DNA from: Cupriavidus phytohabitans
GTDB lineage: Bacteria; Pseudomonadota; Gammaproteobacteria; Burkholderiales; Burkholderiaceae
Reading direction: 5' to 3'
DNA length: 64,000 nt
Assembly: GCF_000426345.1 (NCBI RefSeq)
Contig: NZ_AUFE01000004.1
Span: forward strand, 1 to 64,000
How positions within the stretch are numbered: position 1 is the first letter of the stretch; each line of letters begins with the position of its first letter. Under the pieces are notes generated by a model, which saw nothing but the letters and a program-made list of their open reading frames with translations, searched no databases and was not told the DNA's origin. Made by a program: the position numbers and the translations under genes. Below, piece by piece: positions 1 to 7,882 of the stretch.

Positions 1-623
1 GGCTTCTTCTCGCCGCCGGTGACTTCCACTTCGGTCCAGAAGGGCAGGTCATCGCCGTAGTAGTCGGAGTCGTACAGGAAGCCGCCGTGCTCGACCACCA
101 GCCGGCGCGTGTTGGGGCTGTCGCGCCCGGTGTACCAGCCCAGCGGCATCGAGCCGGTCAGGTCCTTGATGAGCTGCATGCCGATGCGCATGTGCTCGCG
201 CTCGGTGGCCTCGTCGATGTTCTGGTAGTGGATCCAGCGCCAGCCGTGGCAGGCGATCTCGTGGCCCAGCTCGACGAAGGCGCGGGTCAGTTCGGGATGG
301 CGCTGCAGCGCCATCGACACGCCGAAGATGGTCAGCGGCAGGCCGCGCTTTTCGAACTCGCGCAGGATGCGCCAGACGCCGGCGCGCGAACCGTATTCAT
401 AGATGCCCTCCATGCTCATGTGGCGGTCGGGATAGGCCGCGGCGCCGACAATCTCGGAGAGGAACTGCTCGGAGGCGGCGTCGCCGTGCAGCACGCAGTT
501 CTCGCCGCCTTCTTCGTAGTTGAGGACGAACTGCAGCGCGACGCGCGCGCCGCCCGGCCAGCGCGCGTGGGGAGGTTGGGCGCCGTAGCCGATCAGGTCG
601 CGGGGATAACGTGTCTGGAGCAT
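1..623 (-). CDS. puuE: Allantoinase, polysaccharide-deacetylase type (PuuE), 3' part outside the window
   Basis: Hydrolyses allantoin to allantoate in purine breakdown (family knowledge). The ATG is at 623-621 and the frame is open to base 1, giving 207 visible residues. The N-terminus reads MLQTRYPRDLIGYGAQPP, followed by VLNYEEGGENCVLHGD, the YEYGSRAGVWR block and HEIACHGWRWIHY, all hallmarks of the PuuE branch of NodB-like deacetylases rather than the amidohydrolase-type AllB. The C-terminal part lies beyond the left edge. It is followed downstream on the same strand by nothing visible, and preceded by a racemase and an NCS1 carrier that fit an allantoin-use unit. Confidence 0.9.
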   Translation of the reverse strand, partial: MLQTRYPRDLIGYGAQPPHARWPGGARVALQFVLNYEEGGENCVLHGDAASEQFLSEIVGAAAYPDRHMSMEGIYEYGSRAGVWRILREFEKRGLPLTIFGVSMALQRHPELTRAFVELGHEIACHGWRWIHYQNIDEATEREHMRIGMQLIKDLTGSMPLGWYTGRDSPNTRRLVVEHGGFLYDSDYYGDDLPFWTEVEVTGGEKK

Positions 624-653
624 GTTGCTGGATCAGGTAAGTTGTTCTCGAAG

Positions 654-705
654 CCTCAGTTCAGCGCCTCAGTTGAGCGCCTCAGTTGAGCGCCTCAGTT
701 GAGCG
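654..705. repeat. Four tandem 13-bp repeats spanning the racemase stop codon
   Basis: Units CCTCAGTTGAGCG at 667-679, 680-692 and 693-705 are identical; the unit at 654-666 differs at one base (C for G). Read on the minus strand each copy contains CTCAACTGA, that is Leu-Asn-stop, so the last codons of the racemase have been copied three more times into the gap before puuE. The array looks like replication slippage. Confidence 0.9.
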
Positions 706-1429
706 CATAAGGCGCCAGCATGCCGGCATACGCCTTGGGCAGCGGCCGCGCCCAGTCGCCGCGCTTGCTGGTGGCCAGCCGCACCGAGACCATCGCCTCG
801 GCCAGCTTGACCGCGCACGTGACGCCGTCGATCACCGGCGCGCCGATGGCGTCGGCGATCTCGTCGCACAGGTCGGTCATGCCGGCGCAGCCGAGCACGA
901 TGCATTCGCTGCGGTCTTCCACCAGCGCGCGGCGGCACGCCTCGGTGATGATGCGGCGCGCGTCCGAGCCGGGGCGCTCCAGGTCGAGCACCGGCAGGTC
1001 GCAGGCGCGCACATTGCTGCAGAAGCGCTTCATGCCATAGCGCTCGGCCAGGTGCCAGGCGATATTGCAGGTGCGCGCCAGCGTGGTCACCACGCTGAAG
1101 CTGCTGCCGACCATGCTGGCCATGTGCATCGCCGCCTCGGCGATGCCGATCACGGGGCCGCGCGCCACCTCGCGCGCCGCGTACAGGCCCGGGTCGCCGA
1201 AGCAGGCGATGACATAGCCGTCCACGCCTTCCTGCTCGCCGGCCAGGATCTCGTCGAGGATGCCGGGCACCGACAGCGCCTCGTCATAGTGGCTCTCGAT
1301 CGAGGCCGGGCCCATGCGCGGGCTGACCGCGCTGATGCGCGTGCCCTGCTCGGCCACGGCGCGGGCGCACTGGCCGATCTTCTCGGTCATGCTCTCGGTG
1401 GTATTGGGGTTGATGATCTTCAGCTTCAT
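695..1429 (-). CDS. Asp/Glu/hydantoin racemase family protein, likely allantoin racemase
   Basis: 244 residues, the usual length for hydantoin/allantoin racemases. Two catalytic-type cysteines are present: Cys76 in VIACFGDP and Cys181 in VLGCAGMTD. The N-terminus MKLKIINPNTTESMT is the family's phosphate-loop-like opening. These enzymes interconvert ureide or hydantoin stereoisomers by a two-base mechanism. Its place between puuE and an NCS1 carrier points to allantoin as substrate, so HpxA-like; hydantoin racemase (HyuA) is the alternative. Only 71 bases separate its stop from the puuE start, and these hold the 13-bp tandem repeats. Confidence 0.85.
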   Translation of the reverse strand: MKLKIINPNTTESMTEKIGQCARAVAEQGTRISAVSPRMGPASIESHYDEALSVPGILDEILAGEQEGVDGYVIACFGDPGLYAAREVARGPVIGIAEAAMHMASMVGSSFSVVTTLARTCNIAWHLAERYGMKRFCSNVRACDLPVLDLERPGSDARRIITEACRRALVEDRSECIVLGCAGMTDLCDEIADAIGAPVIDGVTCAVKLAEAMVSVRLATSKRGDWARPLPKAYAGMLAPYALN

Positions 1430-1472
1430 GGGTGCGGCTCTGGGATGGATGCTGTCGAAAGGGGGATGTCGT

Positions 1473-3008
1473 TCAAACCTGGCCGGAGGCCGGCGCGGCG
1501 GGCGCGGCGAGATGGCCCGGCATCATGCGCGGCGCCAGCTGGCGGTACAGCACCAGCGCGATGCCCATGCCGATGAACCAGCTGTAGTTGGCCGCCGCCT
1601 GCCAGGCCGGCACCACCACGCACAGGATCGGGATGATGGCCGCGGGGATCATGGTGGCCACCGCCGCCGGGTTGAAGCCATTGCGGTACCAGTAGCGGCC
1701 GCGCGGGTTCAGCGTGTACAGGTCATCGACTTCCACGTGCTGGCGCCGCACCAGGTAGTAGTCGGCGATCAGGATGCCGAACAGCGGGCCGATGAAGGCA
1801 CCCAGCACGTCCAGCGTGTAGTGGATCACGGCCGGGTTGTTGTACAGGTTCCAGGGCGTGATGAAGATCGAGGCCACCGCGGCGATCATGCCGCCGGTGC
1901 GCCAGCTGATGTGCTTGGGCGAGACGTTGGAGAAGTCGAACGCCGGCGACACGAAGTTGGCGACGATGTTGATGCCGATGGTCGCGGTCATGAAGGTGAA
2001 GGCGCCCAGCAGCATGGCGAAGGTGCTGTCGATATGGCTTACCGTCTCCACCGGGTCGGTGATCAGCTTGCCGAACACCGGCAGCGTGGCCGAGGTGGTG
2101 ATCACGGTCAGCAGCGAGAAGCCCAGGAAGTTGACCGGCAGGCCCCAGAAGTTGCCGCGCTTGACCGACTTGAAATCCTTGGCATAGCGCGAGAAGTCGC
2201 CGAAATTCAGCATCGGGCCGGAGAAGTACGACACCACCAGCGCGATCGCGCTCAGCATCACCGGCACCGCTTCCCAGCCGCTGTACTTGACGAAGCTCAG
2301 CGTGAAGTTGACGTTCTCCCAGCCGGCCTTGTTCACCAGCCAGATCGCCAGCGCGATCATCACCACGTACACCGCCGGGCCGGCCCAGTCGATGAACTTG
2401 CGGATGGTCTCCATGCCGGTCCAGAACACCAGCGCCTGCAGCACCCAAAGCACCATGAACGCGGCCCAGCCCAGCGTCGACAGCCCGGCAAAGCCGTGCA
2501 GCTTGACGTCGGCATACGGCGCCAGTGACGGGAAGAAGTGAAGCGCCAGCACCAGGAAGGCGCTCGATGCGAGGTAGGTCTGGATCCCGTACCACGCCAC
2601 CGCGATCAGCCCGCGGATGATGGCCGGGATATTCGCGCCGAGCACGCCGAACGAGGCCCGGCAGATCACCGGGTAAGGCGTGCCGGTCACCTGGCTGGGT
2701 TTGGCCACCAGGTTGCAGAAGAACTGCACGATCACAATCCCGACCAGCAGCGACACCAGCACCTGCCAGCTGGTCAGCCCCAGGGCGAACAGGCTGCCGG
2801 CGGTGATGTAGCCGCCCACGCTGTGCACGTCGGACATCCAGAAGGCAAAGATGTTGTAAGTGCCCCAGGTCTGCTTGCGCAGCGGCGCCAGGTCCTCATT
2901 GGTCAGCCGTTCGTCGTAGGTGGGCTTGATCAGGGCATTGCCGTGTGCGGCATGCCCTGCCTGTGGCGCGCCGGCGGTCGCGTCTGGCGTTACGGTCGTT
3001 TGCATCAT
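1473..3008 (-). CDS. NCS1-family nucleobase/allantoin:cation symporter
   Basis: 511 residues with about twelve hydrophobic segments. The NCS1 signature is clear: LAPLRKQTWGTYNIFAFW near residue 41, then SVGGYITAGSLFALGL, and FCNLVAKPSQVTGTPYPVICRASFG. The C-terminus carries the charged VRRQHVEVDDLY stretch. The family imports allantoin, hydantoins, cytosine or uracil with Na+ or H+; the neighbouring ureide enzymes favour allantoin (PucI-like). Two ATG codons (3008, 3005) are possible starts. It is the first gene of the minus-strand unit, 43 bases before the racemase, so the operator-like boxes at 3096-3150 probably control all three genes. Confidence 0.88.
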   Translation of the reverse strand: MMQTTVTPDATAGAPQAGHAAHGNALIKPTYDERLTNEDLAPLRKQTWGTYNIFAFWMSDVHSVGGYITAGSLFALGLTSWQVLVSLLVGIVIVQFFCNLVAKPSQVTGTPYPVICRASFGVLGANIPAIIRGLIAVAWYGIQTYLASSAFLVLALHFFPSLAPYADVKLHGFAGLSTLGWAAFMVLWVLQALVFWTGMETIRKFIDWAGPAVYVVMIALAIWLVNKAGWENVNFTLSFVKYSGWEAVPVMLSAIALVVSYFSGPMLNFGDFSRYAKDFKSVKRGNFWGLPVNFLGFSLLTVITTSATLPVFGKLITDPVETVSHIDSTFAMLLGAFTFMTATIGINIVANFVSPAFDFSNVSPKHISWRTGGMIAAVASIFITPWNLYNNPAVIHYTLDVLGAFIGPLFGILIADYYLVRRQHVEVDDLYTLNPRGRYWYRNGFNPAAVATMIPAAIIPILCVVVPAWQAAANYSWFIGMGIALVLYRQLAPRMMPGHLAAPAAPASGQV

Positions 3009-3095
3009 CTGAGTCTCCTGGCAGATGGTTGTCTTGACGATAGGCGAACGTGCGGCCGTTTGGCTCTTTTGTGCGCCGTGGGATGCTTGTTGTGC

Positions 3096-3150
3096 TGTCT
3101 ACTAAATTGTCTACAAAATGATTTGAAGCTGTAGACGATGTTGTAGATCA
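3096..3150 (-). promoter_or_regulatory. Cluster of GTCTAC/GTAGAC boxes upstream of the NCS1 carrier (putative GntR-type operator)
   Basis: Four related boxes: TGTCTACTAA (3096-3105), TTGTCTACAA (3107-3116), CTGTAGAC (3129-3136) and TTGTAGATCA (3141-3150). Pairs of them face each other, so the array is an inverted repeat of doublets. TTGT-NN-ACAA is the shape bound by FadR-subfamily GntR repressors, which often control purine or ureide catabolism. No GntR gene is in the window. The region is AT-rich relative to its surroundings and lies 90-140 bases before the carrier start. Confidence 0.5.
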
Positions 3151-3254
3151 CGGTTTCGTGATTGTCAACATTCGTTTTCCCGAAAGAGGGGGGAGGGGTG
3201 CGGGGTTATAGGGGGAGAAGGGACGGCTCTCGCCGTGCCTGGCGGCGCACAAAT

Positions 3255-3282
3255 GAAAAGACCCCGCGCAAAGGCGGGGTCA
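3255..3282 (-). terminator. Rho-independent terminator downstream of the siderophore receptor
   Basis: Perfect 8-bp stem (3260-3267 with 3274-3281), 6-nt loop, followed on the minus strand by CTTTTC. It lies 110 bases after the receptor stop at 3392 and is oriented to end transcription coming from that gene. Confidence 0.75.
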
Positions 3283-3314
3283 AGGCTGCTGCCAATTTCA
3301 AAATCGCGTTGTGT

Positions 3315-3361
3315 TCTCCGCTCTCCCATTTATGGGAGAGGGGCGGGGGAGAGGGCCGGAG
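3315..3361. repeat. Dispersed CTCTCCC/GGGAGAG palindrome, copy 1
   Basis: CTCTCCCA-TTTA-TGGGAGAG hairpin followed by a purine-rich GGGGCGGGGGAGAGGGC tail. It resembles copies at 46093-46124, 55308-55351 and 55389-55430, so it is a member of a dispersed intergenic repeat family. Confidence 0.7.
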
Positions 3362-3391
3362 GGAGAAAACCGGCGGACCGGAGGACTGAAC

Positions 3392-5562
3392 TCAGTAAGC
3401 AATCTTCGCCGTCAGACTCACGCTGCGCGGATCACCCGGCTGCAGATAGTTCTCATACTGGAAGCCCCAGTACCGCTTGTTGGTCAGGTTGTTCAGCGCC
3501 GCGCGCAGCGTCAGGTCCTTGCCATACACGCGCGTGTTGTAGGTGGCGCCGAGTTTGAACACGGTATAGCCGCCAGCCTCCAGCGTATTGGACGCATTGA
3601 GCTTGATATTGCTGGTGTACTTTCCGTCGACGCCAACCCGCAGGCCCGGCACGTACGGCACGCGGTAGCTGATGCGGCCCGCCAGCACCAGTTCCGGCGC
3701 GCCGGCCACGCGGTTGTCGATGTTGGCATTGCCCTTGTCGTAGTAGGAGTCGAGGTACATCGCGCTGCCGCCGAATTCCCATTGCGAACCGAGGCGATAG
3801 ACGCCCGCCAGCTCCACGCCCTGGTAGATCGAGGAGCCGTCCTGCACCCGCGTCGGCACGCCGTTGCTGACGCTGTCATATTCCGCGCCGCGCTCGATGC
3901 GGAACAGCGCGGCGGTGGCGCTCCACTTCTGCTGGTCGGCCTTGACGCCGATCTCATACTGCTTGCTGCGGATCGGGCTGAGCAGCTGGCGCGCGTTGGT
4001 GTAGCCATCCGGCACGATCGAGCCGGGCTCCAGCGCTTCCACGTAGCTGGCGTAGACCGTGGCTGCAGGCACCGGCTTGAACATCAGCGCGAGCGTCGGC
4101 GTGACCACGCCGTTCTTGGTGTAGTTGGTGGCCGCCGGCACGTAGCCGTTCTGCTCGAAATTGGTGACGCGCAGGCCGGCCAGCACCGACCAGCGCTCGC
4201 TCAGCTGCACGGTATCGCTGGCAAAAATCGACTTCTGCGTGATGTCGCTGTTGCGCACCTTGTTGAACGCGGTCGAGCTGAAGTACGTGTTGGTATTGGG
4301 CTCGAAGATATTGCCGGTGCCGATCGTGCCGGCAAAGCCGTTGTTGTCATAGCGGTCGATCTGCTTCTGCCACGACAGGCCGGCCACCAGCTGGTGGCCG
4401 AACGGGCCGGTGCGGAACTTGCCCTCGAGCATCGCCTGCCAATAGCCCACCTGCTGGTTCTGCGCGGTGTCGTAGCGCGTGTCGACGTAGTCGCCGGCCT
4501 GGTTCAACACGCCATACAGGCTCTCGTTGCGGCTGCGGTTGACCTTGCTGAAGCTGTAATTGGTGCTGAGCGCCCAGTCCGGGTTGACCTGGTAGCGCAG
4601 GCCCGTGGTGTAGAGCTGCAGGTTGGTGTTCAGGTGCTGGTCGCTGCCGGCGAAGTTCCGGATGCGGCCGGAGACCGCGGCGGGCAGTGCCTGGTCGGTG
4701 TAGGTCCAGAAGCTGAACGAGGGCATCTGCCCGGTGGTGCGCCGGTCCTGGTAGATCGAGTCGAAGGTCCAGGTCAGGTCTTTGGTCAGGCGCGCGTCCA
4801 GGCCCAGCGATACGGTGTCGCGGTTGACATTGCGCGCGTTGTACGGCGTGCCTTCCTCGTGCGTGTAGTTGAGCCGGTAGCCGAACATGTTGTCCGGGCC
4901 CGCGCGGCCGCCGAGGTCGATGTGCTCGCTCCACACGTTGGCGGCGCGGTAGCCCAGCTCGAACGAAGCGGTAAAGGTATCGGTCGGCTTCTTGGTGACG
5001 TAGTTGACGATGCCGCCCGGGGTGCCAAAGCCGTACATGAAGCCCGGCAGGCCCTTGAGCAGTTCCACCTGGTCCATATGCTCGTATGGCAGCGTGATGC
5101 CGTATGCGACGAACGGCAGCCCGTTGATCTTGAAGCCGTTCTGCCAGTCGACCTGCAGGCCGCGCACGGTCAGGTAGCTGGACCAGCTGTTGTAGGCGTT
5201 GCTGTTGTCGGTGACCGAGGCATCCATGGCAAACACGTCGCCTAGCTTGCTGACCTGGCGGTCGGCCAGGTCCTCGCCGGTGACGATGGTCGTGGAATAC
5301 GGCGTGTCGAGCTGCGTGCGCGAGCCCAGTGCGCCGGTGCTGGCCTTCTTCTGGAGCTGCAGGCCTGCGTCATCGACGGCGGTGGCGCTGACCGTCACGG
5401 CGGGCAGCGATTGCGGCCCGGCGCCCGCGGCTGCCTCCTGCGCCAGCGCGGCCGCCGCCGGGAAGCCGGTGAGGACGGCCAGGTGCGCCAGTATGGCGAG
5501 ATGGCGAGATGGCGAGGCTTGGGTGCGCGCACGCGGGCGGCGCGGATGTCGGCGTGGTTCAT
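3392..5562 (-). CDS. TonB-dependent siderophore receptor, apparently out of frame with its natural start (8-bp repeat tract)
   Basis: Outer-membrane receptor for ferric siderophore uptake. After the cleavage-like AAALAQEA site come LPAVTVSATAV, a plug domain (TPYSTTIVTGEDLADRQVSKL, GLPGFMYGFGTPGGIVNYVTKKP) and a beta-barrel ending in SLTAKIAY with terminal aromatic Tyr. There is no N-terminal signalling extension. The only ATG between the Fur-like box and the signal peptide, 5562-5560 (MNHADIRAARV), is out of frame because three copies of ATGGCGAG (5493-5516) lie inside the signal-peptide codons; two copies would join it in frame and give a textbook signal peptide. The uninterrupted receptor frame extends up to an ATG at 5668, but that lies upstream of the Fur-like box. 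Either phase-variable, or frameshifted. Confidence 0.85.
5493..5516. repeat. Three perfect 8-bp tandem repeats in the signal-peptide codons of the receptor
   Basis: ATGGCGAG at 5493-5500, 5501-5508 and 5509-5516 (CTCGCCAT on the coding strand). The unit is not a multiple of three, so gain or loss of a copy changes the reading frame. Two or five copies put ATG 5562 in frame with the receptor; three do not. Confidence 0.92.
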
Positions 5563-5605
5563 GCTTGGCGGTAAGACAGGCAGGCCTGTATGTAAATGTA
5601 GATAC

Positions 5606-5626
5606 AAATGCGAATAATTCGCATTT
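5606..5626 (-). promoter_or_regulatory. Fur-box-like palindrome before the siderophore receptor
   Basis: A perfect 10-1-10 inverted repeat centred on 5616 with core GCGAATAATTCGC, close to the GAGAATAATTCTC form of many proteobacterial Fur sites. It lies 43 bases upstream of ATG 5562, where an iron-repressed promoter would be expected. The in-frame ATG at 5668 is upstream of it, which argues against that codon as the normal start. Confidence 0.8.
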
Positions 5627-5668
5627 ACGAAAAGTCGGAATGATGGGCACGCGGACATGCGGCGTCAA

Positions 5669-5980
5669 GGACGGCGCGGAGGGTGTTGCGTAGAAAGCAA
5701 CGGAGGTTACCGTTGCATGTGATGTGGCGTTCGCTCAGTCCTGAAGGATCTGAAAAGTGGACGGAGATGAGTCGTGATGAAAATGGACGGGCAAGCGATC
5801 CGTCATCAGCGGCCTACAACGGCTTCTGGATCCCCTCATAAACCTTGACCAGCGCCTCCAGCCGGCCGCTTGCACGGCTCGATCGAACCCCGGCGTCTTC
5901 TCCCGGTGCCCGGATAGGCGGCGTCCAGCGTGAATGCGCGGAACGCCCTGCCTGGTATGGAAGCGCCAGGGGATAGGCGC
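5669..5980. other. Gap between receptor upstream region and permease 3' end
   Basis: 312 bases. No convincing gene. A minus-strand reading ending at 5814 (last residues LEALVKVYEGIQKPL) looks protein-like for about 15 residues but joins no recognisable domain; it could be a gene remnant. No hairpin or promoter was recognised. Confidence 0.4.
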
Positions 5981-7516
5981 CTATTCGGCCGTCACTGGAG
6001 CGGCGCCGCGCGCGGTGACGCCGTCGCCCCCGCCGCCGCCGGCCGGCAGCGCGGGGAATTCCATCTCGGCATAGCGCACGAAGCGGGTCTTGCGCACGAT
6101 CCGGTAGCCCGCCCAGATCGCCAGGAAGATCGGGATGCCGATGTAGGTGGCGGCCACGCCGACCCAGTCGATCTTGCCGCTGGCGAAGGCCTGGTAGTTC
6201 TGGCCCAGCGTGACGATCAGGCATAGCGCGAAGGCGAAGATCGGCCCGTAGGGAAAGAACGGCGAACGGTAGGGCAGGCGCGACAGGTCATGGCCCTGCG
6301 CGACAAAGCCCTTGCGGAAGCGGTAGTGGCTGATCGCGATGCCCAGCCACGCGATGAAGCCGGTCATGCCTGACAGGTTCAGCAGCCACAGGTACACGGC
6401 CTTGCTTTCGAACAGCGAGGTGAGAAAACACAGCGTGCCCACCGCGGTGGTCGCCAGCAGCGCCACCCGTGGCACGCCGTTGCGCGTCAGCCGCGCGAAA
6501 ATGCGCGGCGCGCGCCCTTCGGTGGCCAGGTTGTAGAGCATGCGGGTCGATGCGTACATGCCGGAATTGCCTGCCGACAGCACCGCGGTCAGGATCACCG
6601 CGTTCATCACGCCGGCGGCGAAGGCCAGGCCGGCATGGCGGAACACCAGCGTGAACGGGCTCACGCCCACGGTCTGCACGTCGCTCTTGAGCAGGCTGGG
6701 GTCGGTGTAGGGGATCAGGATGCCGATGATCAGGATCGCCAGCACATAGAACAGCAGGATGCGCCAGAACACCTGCCGCACCGCGCGCGGGATGTTCTTC
6801 GCCGGGTCGGCCGATTCGCCGGCGGCCACGCCGATCAGTTCGGTGCCCTGGAACGAGAAGCCGGCGATCATGGCCACGCCGATCAGCGCCGGCAGCCCGC
6901 CGACAAACGGCGCATCGCCGAGGGTCAGGTTGCCCAGCCCGTGCGAGGCCGGCATGTCGCCCCGCAGGATGCCGAAGATCATCAGCGTGCCGATGCCGAT
7001 AAAGGCGATCACCGTCACTACCTTGACCAGCGCGCACCAGTACTCGGCCTCGCCGAAGCCGCGCACCGAGATCGCATTGAGCGCGAACATCAGCCCGAGG
7101 AACAGCGCGCTCCACAGCACGCCTGGCGTGTCGGGGAACCAGTACAGCATCACCAGCTGCGCCGCGGCCAGTTCAACCGCGATGGTCACCGCCCAGTTGT
7201 ACCAGTAGTTCCACCCCAGCGCGAAGCCGAAACCTTCGTCGACATAGCGCGCGCCGTAGGTGGCGAACGAGCCCGATACCGGCATGTACGCGGCCAGTTC
7301 GCCCAGGCTGGTCATCAGGAAATACACCATCGCGCCGATCAGGATGTAGGCGGCCAGCGCGCCGCCGGGCCCGGCCTGCGCGATGGTGGCGCCGGACGCC
7401 ACGAACAGCCCCGTGCCGATCGAGCCGCCGATGGCGATCATGGTGAGATGGCGGGCGCGCAGCGTGCGGCGCAGCGTGGGCGCGGGCGCGCCTGAAGTGG
7501 AAGGTTGGCTGGACAT
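5981..7516 (-). CDS. lysP: Lysine-specific permease, APC superfamily
   Basis: 511 residues from the ATG at 7516. Close to E. coli LysP from end to end: LRARHLTMIAIGGSIGTGLF, SGATIAQAGPGGAL, SLGELAAYMPVSGSFATYG, GFGFALGWNYWYNWAVT, GFSFQGTELIGVAAGES and SGNSGMYASTRMLYNLA are all present. About twelve membrane segments; imports L-lysine with protons at the inner membrane. The ATG at 7540, eight codons upstream, is possible but adds nothing to the family alignment. It stands alone, divergent from the phospholipase-D gene. Arginine or other amino acids cannot be excluded as substrates. Confidence 0.9.
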   Translation of the reverse strand: MSSQPSTSGAPAPTLRRTLRARHLTMIAIGGSIGTGLFVASGATIAQAGPGGALAAYILIGAMVYFLMTSLGELAAYMPVSGSFATYGARYVDEGFGFALGWNYWYNWAVTIAVELAAAQLVMLYWFPDTPGVLWSALFLGLMFALNAISVRGFGEAEYWCALVKVVTVIAFIGIGTLMIFGILRGDMPASHGLGNLTLGDAPFVGGLPALIGVAMIAGFSFQGTELIGVAAGESADPAKNIPRAVRQVFWRILLFYVLAILIIGILIPYTDPSLLKSDVQTVGVSPFTLVFRHAGLAFAAGVMNAVILTAVLSAGNSGMYASTRMLYNLATEGRAPRIFARLTRNGVPRVALLATTAVGTLCFLTSLFESKAVYLWLLNLSGMTGFIAWLGIAISHYRFRKGFVAQGHDLSRLPYRSPFFPYGPIFAFALCLIVTLGQNYQAFASGKIDWVGVAATYIGIPIFLAIWAGYRIVRKTRFVRYAEMEFPALPAGGGGGDGVTARGAAPVTAE

Positions 7517-7882
7517 CGGGACTCGGGTCGGGACGCGCAAAAGCGCGCAACTATGCCGGGGATCGCCTGCGGAGGCAACGCGGGCCGGAGGTGCCGCCCG
7601 GGCCTGCCGCTGGGCCGGCTGCAGGCCGGTATATACAGCCTGGCGGCGGGATCATAAGAGAAAACGCAGTGCAGGAAAAGCCGCAACCTTGATGCAGTCC
7701 ATGCCGCAGCGCGTCAGCCATGTAGGACAAAGACCCCGCGCGGAAAGGAATGGCACCGGTGCCGTCACCTCCTGCCGGGGTGTATTGTCGTGATAGCGGA
7801 TGGCACGCCACATGCAGTCAGAGTGCAGTTGCGTGCACGACGTGTCCGGGCCGGCGCCTTCGTGGCGCAGGGAGATCCATGG
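7517..7882. other. Divergent intergenic region, lysP / clsC-like gene
   Basis: 366 bases holding the promoters of both neighbours. I saw no riboswitch-like fold, strong operator or hairpin. A GGGAGA ribosome-binding site for the right-hand gene is at about 7870-7875. Confidence 0.5.

Noticed and set aside
3311-5245. 644-residue open frame on the plus strand
   Set aside because: It lies opposite the receptor gene, is Arg/Val/Ala-rich and has no domain; it is an antisense shadow of a GC-rich gene.
5814-6224. Minus-strand 136-residue frame after lysP
   Set aside because: Mostly overlaps lysP in another frame; only the last 15 residues looked protein-like, not enough to call a gene.
7616-7642. 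CAGGC...GCCTG inverted repeat in the lysP upstream region
   Set aside because: Arms of only five bases with an imperfect surround; common by chance in GC-rich DNA.
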